Positions 55,353 through 64,000 of a stretch of DNA of 64,000 nt are shown here, in pieces. The position numbers and the translations under genes were made by a program. Source of the DNA: Crambe crambe (lineage: Eukaryota; Porifera; Demospongiae; Poecilosclerida; Crambeidae). The stretch spans positions 5,952,001 through 6,016,000 of the forward strand of contig OZ004591.1 of NCBI GenBank assembly GCA_963924555.1, written 5' to 3'. The notes below the pieces were generated by a model. It searched no databases. It was given only the letters and a program-made list of their open reading frames with translations, and was not told the origin of the DNA. Each line of letters opens with the position of its first letter. The first letter of the stretch is position 1.

Positions 55353-58128
55353 CTATGCAGAAGTTACTGCTAGTTGTTGGGTGTAGTCATACTCTATGGT
55401 GGGTATCACAGCCTGCACAAACTTTAGAAAGACCAGCATGTACGAGTGCACCTCCAGTTCCCTCCCGTCCTCCTCAATCATCGTCATGATTTTCTTCATC
55501 ACCTGCACACACAATCATTGAAAAATGAGTGTAACTTCTAAGTAAAAGACACAATAGGACCAGCTGCTTCCTTCATTATGGAGAGGCTGTTCTCCCTCCC
55601 TCCCTAAGGACTCTGTATGTAGGAGAAATTGCTTCTCTCTCTCTCAGGATAAGGTCCATAATAGAACTGTATTTGAGTTTTCATATCTTGCTGTGAAGCT
55701 CTTTATATCTCATGCATGCAGCCATCCAATCGGCGTTACTAGTGATATAATCAAGCAGCTCTCATAGGGTTATCAGATTATGCGATTGGAACTAAAGAAG
55801 GATGGCATCCAGTACAATACAAGGATGTGATCATTGGCTATTGGAATGAAGTAACACAGGTGTCCAGCTCATAGGTAGGCAATAAGCAAGCCATATTATA
55901 CTTAATACATTAGAGAACTGCCAGGACTAGTATAGTACCCGCATGTCATGCTGACCCTTTACCCAATCTCCAGATTAACAGAGTGCAGTGACATACCTCA
56001 GCATGACGACAAGGGTGTACTGAGAGCCTGTGAGGAGGAGGAAGGTTGGGATGGTTCTCCATAGTAACTGTTTTATTCAAGTGATCCTGCAGTTAATTGA
56101 AAGGATAATTATTATTTTTTGTTAATGATACTTTACCAACTGACATTGAATACTGAATCATAACACGCCTTACCTGACTTATATCTTCATACATCTCCTT
56201 CTCAGTAAGAGGATGTTGGCTCTCACTGTACCCAAAGAGCCAGAGGCGTGGCGTCCTGTAGTAGTTGTCATAAGTGATGTTGAGATCGTATGTCCGAGTT
56301 GCCAATATCCCCACAACTTCTGACTTAGCAGCCTTTTTGGGTTCAGCCTCCTTTTTCAGAACAGCCTGGAAGTATAGAAAGTTAGTAACTTTGATTTTCC
56401 ATACTCTTTTGAATTAATTACACTATTTACATACAGGGTCATCCTCCTCAAGTTCGTAGTCATCAATGTCTCCAACGGGTTCAGAGTCACTGTCGGAATC
56501 CTCTGCATTTACATCCCCAGTCCTGCCCACCAATGGGAGAGTCACCTACATAGGAAATAACATTGTGGTGTGATGGGTACGAATGGATGTATGGGGAAAG
56601 TTGGGGAACTGGAATTTCAATTAGTCTATGCTACTGCTCCCTCTGATAAGTTGTTAGCTTACACAACTGGCCTTTCACATCCAAGATAAAATCAAATCAG
56701 GGGGAGATTATTATTGATAAAGGTGCCTTTACCTGTGGCACAGAGGGCTTGGCTGCTTCCTCTTTCTTATCATCCTCTTCCAGTGTCAGATCCATCACCT
56801 TGTCCTGCACCTGTTCAATGGCTGCACAAAGATAAAGCATCATAATACATCATTGAAATGAAATGATAGTATGAAGAAACTTTCTATTTCTGAATACAGA
56901 ATAGAAGTTTATAAACTCATACTTTCAATCAGTTTGCCCAAATATGTCACATTTTGTCCACATCAAATGTTTCATTGATTAGGTTCCTACTTGTCCACCC
57001 AGTGAACTTTATCAATCTTTACCAACTCCATGATGAGTGTCCACCCATCCTTCTTCATCGTCCTGGTCCACCTTGATAATCTTTTCATTCTCAGGGATGA
57101 CGGCCATTTGGTGGCAGCGACGGTAACATGGAACTATAATTGAAAAGGTAGTGGCAAAAAAGTTCAAGAATTCAATAACCCTTCCCCCTAAGTGCTTCCA
57201 GCTCGTTCCCTACTAGCCTTAAGTTAAGTCACTCAAACTTCATGCTAAAAAGTAGTACTTTCTCCATCCAGTAGAGCTCAGGTATTATTAAGAGCACTCC
57301 TCAAGTTTCCCTCCCCCTCATAGGAGCCTTACGGCCATGCACATGGCCCCTTTTCAAGATCTCAGCCACCCCCTTTCAAAAATGTCTGGATCAATGCTTA
57401 GAGTGTGTGAGGAAACTCGTCGATCCATGGCAGTAATCAACACCTTAAGAAGTCGCAGTTTACAACTGCTGTTCACTGTTGAGCTGGGTATGAGGCTACT
57501 CAGCATATTGAACACTGACAATCTAGTGTGCCCCGTAGTGCATCTTTTAATGCTGGACTAGGCTTGATTTAGATAACTTGATTATCCAATCACTATCATA
57601 CCACACCGAATACAACAAACTACAACAAACAGGTCACCATAGCAAATTGAAAACAGAAAGAGTTGGAGAGATAACCAATGGACGTCTTTCGAAAAAAAGT
57701 GGGCGTGGCTACAATAGCTTACCATTTTTGGTTATGAGGAACTGTTTGTCTGCTGGAAGGAAAGGCTTGCGTTTGGAAGGATCACCAGCAGACCTAAAGG
57801 AGATGGTATTCAAGTAAGCCATCATGCACTTCAATGTCAACAGTTAATGAGTTCAGTATTTAAATACATCATAGCACAAACATCTGACATACCAGCTCCA
57901 AGTTGGGCAGTGGTAGACAAGGTAGTCCCCTGCTATTACAAATTCATCAGCTGTGATCATACCACTTTCCTTGAATTTGGATTCCTACAACAGCAGGACA
58001 CAACGATTCTACTGGAAGACATGATGTAATGATCATAACCTCACCTTGAGCGTTGGAGTGAGGGAGTCAGCAATCTCCCTCGCTCCGCTCTTCACCTTGA
58101 TCATCAATTTCTGCACACCACTGGCCAT
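55353..58128 (-). CDS. ATG3: ATG3, E2-like enzyme for ATG8/LC3 lipidation
   Basis: Nine exons (58045-58128, 57893-57984, 57723-57793, 57023-57133, 56733-56821, 56435-56545, 56174-56365, 55997-56086, 55353-55502) join in phase to 329 residues plus stop (human about 314). ATG3 takes ATG8/LC3 from ATG7 and transfers it to phosphatidylethanolamine on growing autophagosome membranes. Landmarks: [15 protein letters not shown] (amphipathic N-terminal helix), [34 protein letters not shown], an acidic flexible segment ([15 protein letters not shown]), [20 protein letters not shown], and [13 protein letters not shown] with the catalytic Cys in HPC. The acidic loop is longer than in human. The gene is head-to-head with NUDC (139 bp between ATGs). 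Its 3' exons exist in two further copies to the left. Confidence 0.96.
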
Positions 58129-58267
58129 AATGCACGCAAAAACTTGTCAAGGCTCCTTCCCACAAACTAAACTTTGTTGTGCTGAATTTGCAATGTCAGC
58201 AAATTCTTGTCACGAGACAGGACCACGTGGATGTGTCTGGTGCTAGCTGGCTTGATACTGGTCGAAG
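58129..58267. promoter_or_regulatory. Shared head-to-head promoter ATG3/NUDC
   Basis: Only 139 bp separate the two start codons, so both promoters and leaders must share this stretch. No TATA box is obvious. Bidirectional use is inferred from spacing. Confidence 0.55.
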
Positions 58268-60217
58268 ATGGGAGATGATTCAGAAGGAAGGTTTGATGGA
58301 ATGTTACTCAGCATAGCGCAGCAGCACACCGGAGGAATAGATGAGGTTGGTAAAGCCTTTTTGCTGCATCCCAACGCCTCCCATCGCCTACCCTTCACCC
58401 TCCCCTCTTTACAGCTGCTGGAAACATTTTTCAGTTTTCTAAGAAGAAAGACAGATTTCTTTTCTGGGGCTGATAAGGAGAAAATAGAACAGGTGAGTTG
58501 TTTTTGGGCAGATTCTAGGGTACTGAATCATCATTTGTACAGGTCACACTGAATGCTGTGAGGAAACAAAAGAAGCTAGTTGAAGTGGTATGTTCATGGA
58601 GTCAAATTAACACTTCTTCAGCTCCATGTCTGTCTTGTAGAATAAACCGAAACAGCCAAAACCAGCAAAGAAGAAGGAGACGACAACTCCACAAGCTACC
58701 ACGATAGATAATCCTCCAGAGATCACAGAAGTGAGTATTTGAATAAGAAGGTCCCCACCCTCCTTCTTTCTCAGCACTAACTGAGCTAGGAGATCATTTG
58801 ATTGATCAGCAAATATCTTGCTTTATTGGGTTGGAAAATGGCTATCCCTAGATAACTGACGAAGACACAAATAAGAATGAAGTTGTGAATGGGTCCAAGA
58901 AAGAAGCTGAACCAGCAGAGCCTGTGGAACTCTCTAAGGTTAGTCATCTCACTTAAAACTTAGCTTCCTCGTCGTGTGACTTTCCTGTGTGACATTTTAA
59001 AGCCTGACAGCGATGAGGAAGATGAAGATGCCAAGGGAAAGCTGAAACCCAACAGTGGGAATGGGGCAGATCTCCCGAACTATAACTGGACACAAGTGAG
59101 GAGGCAGATGAGATAAGGTATTTAACTTAATCTCTCTCTCTCTCTCTTTCCCGCCCTCTCTAGACACTGATAGAGGTGGAGGTGAGTCTATCATGCATTT
59201 ATCTTCTCTTCTTAATAATTTTAGTGAATTTTGTATCAGATTCGCATTCCATCAGGTCTGTCAGTGCCAATCAAGAGTAGAGATGTGATTGTGGATTTCC
59301 AGAAACAGGCAAGCACAACAAGACATAGGGAGGAGTCATCCTAGTTAAAACACTATTCACTCTACCACAGCACCTAAAAATAGGGTTGAAAGGTCATCCT
59401 CTGATCATTGATGGTGAACTGTACAACAAGGTTAGTTGGAATGGGTTTAATTATTAAGTGCCATTGTGATCCGTCATAGATCATTAACAACATGTGTGAC
59501 AGTTGGAGGGTAGAAATCAAACCTTATTCATGCTTTCTACTTTTGAAAAAAAAAGTTCAAAAATTTTTATTCAGTCATGGCAGAAGTATAATACGTGAAT
59601 AACATTTGATTTCTACTCTTGACTGTTACATGTATGCCATTGTGATTCATCAGATCAAAGTAGAAGAATGTTTCTGGACTTTGGAAGATCGCAAAATGAT
59701 AATAGTCCACTTGGAAAAGGTATCCATTGCAGCAGTGCATGTGCATATTGGATTGTTACATGACGATGGATGATGATGTGTGTGTGTGTTAGGTGAACAA
59801 GATGGAGTGGTGGAGTCGTATAGTGACTACTGATCCCGAGATCAATACAAAGAAAGTCCAGCCAGAGAACTCAAAGGTATTTCATTTGGTCCTGCAACAC
59901 ATTGACTATCAGTCTAAATAATGTAGTTGTCAGATCTTGATGGTGAAACTCGGGGCATGGTAGAGAAAATGATGTATGATCAAAGACAGAAGGAGGTTAG
60001 AAGCCATTATGATCTCTTATTGATTCACTTCTCTCTCTCTCTTTCACTTGTACAGATGGGACTTCCCACTTCAGATGAGCAGAAGAAGCAAGACGTTTTG
60101 AAGAAGTAATGTTGATCATTAGTAGCTCATGCTGAGATACAATACAATTATGAACAATGTTGCAGGTTTATGGAGCAGCATCCTGAAATGGACTTCTCTA
60201 AGGCAAAATTCTCTTGA
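58268..60217 (+). CDS. NUDC: NUDC, dynein-associated nuclear distribution protein with CS domain
   Basis: Fourteen exons (58268-58345, 58415-58492, 58543-58587, 58641-58730, 58852-58938, 59003-59095, 59164-59181, 59240-59308, 59371-59430, 59654-59719, 59793-59876, 59927-59995, 60056-60105, 60166-60217) join in phase to 312 residues. NUDC is an HSP90 co-chaperone that stabilises dynein/LIS1 and other clients. Landmarks: [31 protein letters not shown], a Lys/Glu-rich middle, [11 protein letters not shown], the CS domain including [15 protein letters not shown] and the core KMEWWSRIV, and [12 protein letters not shown], ending [12 protein letters not shown]. The middle region is shorter than in human. 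Intron 8 begins with GC instead of GT. Confidence 0.96.
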
Positions 60218-60369
60218 CAAAACACTGGCTGACTGTCTGGTATTTTCAGCCGTAGCTATGGTTATGTTATGTGTTATGCAACTATGTGTGCTGCCCCAGT
60301 ATGCCAATGAAAATCCTAAGTCTTTCCCTCAGTGATTTTTTCCTTCAGCTTAATGATTAGAAATAGTTT
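60218..60369. other. Convergent 3' space between NUDC and the coiled-coil gene
   Basis: About 150 bp separate the two opposing stop codons; the 3' untranslated regions probably abut or overlap. No other feature. Confidence 0.5.
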
Positions 60370-61710
60370 TTAAGAGGAGAGTTGATTGAGTCCTAGAATT
60401 GTGGAAAGATCACTGCATACAGTGGGGGAGAAATAGAAATGAGATATTTTAGTATAGGGACAGCAACATTTACCTGGATAACTTGAGCCCTCTCTCTTTC
60501 AGTGCAGTCATGAGCTGTTGTTCACTTTTCTGCAGACATAAATTAATGCCCATCCACTTTCTCTTTTAAGGCTAAAACTTACATTTATATCCTTCTTGAG
60601 CTGTTTTTTCAATCTCTGGAGTTTCTGTGTCTCCAGCTGTGACATACGCAATATTAGCTAATCACACACACAACGCATGCAAAATATCCCTCACCTCCAC
60701 TTCTCTCAAGCATTGTTCCAAGTTGTTGCAGACTGTTAAGTGGACTTGACCATCCCTTTTAAGCACCTCTTCATTAATGGCGTCCCTCTTATCTGCTATC
60801 TACTTTGTTATGATAATTATAGGGGAGGAAGATAGTTATCTGCTTAACCTGTCTGTGAAGGTGATCCACTTTAGTGGCATAGTCGGCTGCTTCAGGGGTG
60901 AGCATGCCTCTACGCATCATTTCAAAGGCAACAGCCTCGTTTCCTTCCTTGTGAAGTAAGGCCAACTCTTCATCAAAGGACATTGTACTTCTGTACAACT
61001 CTTCCCTCAGTCTGGAAACGAGATTAAGAGTCACTTGTCAATTTTCCTGCTTAGTTATCAATCCATACCTTATGTTTTCACAAAGCAAGACTCTTGATTT
61101 GACTTCCAGCTCATGGACCTGTTTCTTTAGCTTGAGCAAGTCAGGGCTCATTTTGTACTGGTTAGTGGGAAGGGGAGGTCCTGGCACATGAAGCAGTGCT
61201 GCCCTCCCTTGCTGGCTTAGTTTAAAAAGCAAGTATTCATCGTAGGCATCCTATAGTGAGTGTGTAGTATGGCTGAGATTACAGACAAAATCTTCAGTGT
61301 ACTAACACACCTTAATTTGACTAAGGATTGGTGCATAGGAGTGATTGAGTCTTATGATCTCATCAAAGGCTTCTTGAACAGCTGAAAGTCTTTCAAAAGA
61401 TATCTTCCCTTTCTTTTCCAACCTCTCAAGTTTCTGCAGTGCAGAACAGTATCAACCATTGAACTTACAAGTATTATAATTATGCTTAAATACTCACTGC
61501 ATCTAGCTGTCTGGTTACTCTTTGCAGCCATTCTGTGGTTTTGAGAGCATTTCTGATGTCTGGTCTTTTCAGTACGTGCAGGTCGAACTTCATCAGTTTC
61601 ACATATTTCTCCGCTTTTGTAGCCAGGGGCTTGACGGGAAGGTTCATGCGGGGGTGGGGGGATGTCCTAGGAGTGAGTTGAGGAAGAGAGCTCATCTTTA
61701 ATAAGTTCAA
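60370..61710 (-). CDS. Small coiled-coil protein, possibly TSNAXIP1/C6orf118-like
   Basis: Eight exons (61498-61710, 61311-61433, 61069-61250, 60849-61011, 60695-60787, 60583-60636, 60474-60529, 60370-60412) join in phase to 308 residues plus stop. A second Met at 61695 (MSSLPQLTPRTSPHP) is an alternative start. The N-terminus is Pro-rich; the rest is charged, heptad-like helix (for example KLKKQVHELEVKSRVLL and LETQKLQRLKKQLKK). The segment AFDEIIRLNHSYAPILSQIK followed by DAYDEYLLFK resembles the N-terminal domain I recall for TSNAXIP1 and C6orf118, proteins linked to cilia or sperm; that link is uncertain. The last exon is short and least secure. Head-to-head with RCAN. Confidence 0.82.
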
Positions 61711-61828
61711 GATTTGTTTGTATCCATGGTGAACGTCACGGTGTCGTCATGATGCTGAAGTCAGCAAAAATTAATGGCCAGCGGCTTTTATCACTCTGTG
61801 CCTGAAGGAGGTGAAGGATCCTGGAAAG
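61711..61828. promoter_or_regulatory. Shared head-to-head promoter coiled-coil gene/RCAN
   Basis: The two opposing start codons are 118 bp apart (133 bp if the second Met is used). This leaves room only for a shared bidirectional promoter and very short leaders. Confidence 0.5.
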
Positions 61829-63134
61829 ATGGATAAATCCCCGTCTTACACTTCCCACGCGGATTCAGATCACTCCAGTTCGTTTTGGGTGTCAAGAGTC
61901 CCTTCTGCCGTGTTTAGTGATGATAAAGAGATGAGTCTAAAAGTAAGTGCTCAAAAAAGTTTTAATCTCCTCAAGAAGATGCTGGAATATTCTTGTAGTC
62001 GGAATTTGAAGCTGTTTTCAGAGTGTATGATGAAGCAGTCCAGTTTTTGTACTTAAAGAGCTTTGCACGAGTTCAAGTGATTTGTTCTACAAGAGAACAG
62101 GCTGAACTTGCTCAAGATAACCTCAAGAATCTTCAATTTCAGGGACAAAGTCTTACTGTCCGTCCAATTAAGGTAAAGGAAAAACTATATGAAAAAGAAA
62201 CTTCATTTCATGTGAGCATTTTGAAATCTCATTTCTAGCCCATAATGATAGGAGCAGCCACTTTGAATATCCCAGAAAAGACAAAACAGTTTCTAATTTC
62301 ACCTCCAGCATCACCACCAGTGGGATGGGAACAAAGTGGTGAAGCCAGCCCATCAGTAGATTTTACCCTTGTCACTGCACTAGCCAAGCTGCAGTTGCCA
62401 GGTGTGGTATAATATCAGCAAGGGAAAAAGATTTTAGTGGAACCTCTAATAAAAAAAAACAAAATAAAAAAACACTCTGAACCTCTCAACAAAGAAGTTA
62501 TAAAATGACCTCAAAAAAACAAAAGATAAAAAGGATAAATGGATTGGTCCCAAGAAGTATGACCATTATTCAGAGGTTCCACTGTAACTGTCAGACCCTC
62601 ATAAAGACCATGTCAAAATCATGAAGGGGAGGCCTAATGGCTATATTAGGGAAAAGATAGTTTTCTCCTACATAACTGCAAACACAAAGTTGTAACAAGT
62701 GATAGATGCTACATCTTTGTCATCACCACATAGTCCAAAGTGTTACATTTGTGAAAATTAGCTATTAACACCAAACAGCAATCAATGTGCACTAGGAATT
62801 GTGAGCCTCTTATGTTTGACCAAGTTCCAAAGTGATAATGTGAAGAATTTGATCTTATTTAATCGGTGTGTGAATGATGAAGCTGTTAAATATGTAGCAA
62901 GGTTCACCCCTTAAATTGTTGTTTGTTTATTTGTTGTTTTTTTCTACTTCATAAGGTGATATCCATGAAGTGCATGAAGGATCAGCTACACAGCCAAGTA
63001 TAGTAGTCGTCACACCTGAAGATGCCACTGGTGAAGATCTCTTGCCATCCGTGCTTCGAGAGCAGCAGCAGCCTCCATCAATTACTGCCTTGCCTTCTTC
63101 CATTGTGCACACTGCAAGGCCACCCATCAATTGA
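61829..63134 (+). CDS. RCAN: RCAN/calcipressin, regulator of calcineurin
   Basis: Four exons (61829-61942, 61999-62172, 62239-62401, 62956-63134) join in phase to 209 residues plus stop. RCAN proteins bind and modulate the Ca2+/calmodulin phosphatase calcineurin. The product has an RRM-like N-terminal half ([31 protein letters not shown]), the family signature [17 protein letters not shown] with its phospho-regulated SP repeats, a PSIVVV stretch at the position of the PxIxIT-like calcineurin-docking site, and a C-terminus [11 protein letters not shown] corresponding to the conserved QTRRP segment. I chose the ATG at 61829 because it gives MDKSPSYTS and an open, correctly phased first exon. 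Vertebrates have three paralogues; this single gene cannot be assigned to one of them. Confidence 0.93.
62435..62586. mobile_element. Pogo/Tigger-like MITE relic in RCAN intron 3
   Basis: AGTGGAACCTCT on the left and AGAGGTTCCACT on the right face each other around an A-rich interior of about 150 bp. The right end borders TA. These ends are similar to the relic near 4692. No coding capacity. Confidence 0.6.
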
Positions 63135-63344
63135 AAAGATCAAAGACTCATTGTAGCTTGCATTATAGTCATTACAGTTCATGTACACAAAAACTCCGCG
63201 AAAATTGACTATCGCGAAAATTGCGGCTTACAACCGGTGTGCATGTGTCACATGATTATGAAAATTCTGCAAGCTCAGCAAGATAGTTTTTGAGGAGGGA
63301 GTTGGGAGAGATAACGTCTGCCTGTGAGAGTGCGGGGAGTCAAG
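63135..63344. other. RCAN 3' flank and RagA promoter region
   Basis: About 210 bp between tandem genes, including a short inverted GCGAAAATTG/TTTCGCG-type motif near 63198-63225. No further gene. Confidence 0.45.

Positions 63345-64000
<656 letters not shown>

Larger units (their letters stand above)
39469..56253 (+). repeat. Tandem segmental duplication, unit 2 (expanded by insertions)
   Basis: It starts with the last part of kinase exon 19 (CGCTTCAACAATGG and its donor) and ends inside the intact ATG3 exon 7 at 56252-56253. The order matches unit 1 but it is about 6 kb longer, because of transposon insertions (40.9-42.9, 46.1-46.5, 46.8-48.4, 50.4-52.3 kb) and a nested partial third copy (52.3-54.6 kb). 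Confidence 0.93.

Noticed and set aside
57337-57817. Plus-strand open frames between ATG3 exons
   Set aside because: They lie in ATG3 introns or antisense to ATG3 exon 3, with no protein resemblance.

Overview
The window looks like animal nuclear DNA from an early-branching, compact, intron-rich genome, most likely a demosponge such as Amphimedon queenslandica. Reasons: animal orthologues with many short GT-AG introns, head-to-head gene pairs, many TA-rich foldback elements and AGCTAGCT-rich spacers, a Roco-like GTPase of a type I recall from sponges and cnidarians, and a transposon-derived protein family (motif LTGCDANSGFYGKGK) I recall from the same animals. The species call is inference; the gene calls rest on translated exons whose splice phases add up to uninterrupted reading frames.

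Layout. 0.3-2.6 kb (-): large Roco/COR-like P-loop GTPase exon. 2.6-7.2 kb: gene-poor, with several non-autonomous DNA transposons. 7.2-9.5 kb (-): ARF-family GTPase with altered catalytic residues. 10.9-13.1 kb (-): ribosomal protein L8, head-to-head with dyskerin/DKC1 at 13.6-17.3 kb (+). 17.6-35.0 kb (+): Misshapen/MAP4K4/TNIK/MINK-type Ste20 kinase, 23 exons, N-terminal kinase and C-terminal CNH domain. 35.6-37.5 kb (+): unrecognised type I membrane protein, copy A. 38.5-39.5 kb (-): broken 3' end of ATG3. 39.47-56.25 kb: second copy of the whole 28.77-39.47 kb block, holding only the last four kinase exons, membrane protein copy B (46.6-50.0 kb), and a nested remnant third copy (52.3-54.4 kb) with another ATG3 last exon. 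55.3-58.1 kb (-): complete ATG3, head-to-head with NUDC (58.3-60.2 kb, +). 60.4-61.7 kb (-): small coiled-coil protein, head-to-head with an RCAN calcineurin regulator (61.8-63.1 kb, +). 63.3 kb to the edge (+): start of RagA/B GTPase.

The main discovery is structural. A kinase-membrane protein-ATG3 block was tandemly duplicated, with one breakpoint inside kinase exon 19 and the other inside ATG3 exon 7 and a 2-bp shared sequence at the join. The first unit therefore keeps the complete kinase and a truncated ATG3; the second keeps a truncated kinase and the complete ATG3. Comparing the copies exposes transposon insertions with empty sites, a 169-bp inversion, and a stretch of about 950 bp in the membrane protein genes that appears identical while the flanks have diverged, which suggests gene conversion.

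Functionally most genes are housekeeping: ribosome production (RPL8, DKC1), autophagy and nutrient signalling (ATG3, RagA), cytoskeletal and stress signalling (MAP4K, NUDC, RCAN). The duplicated membrane proteins and the degenerate ARF are the least ordinary genes.
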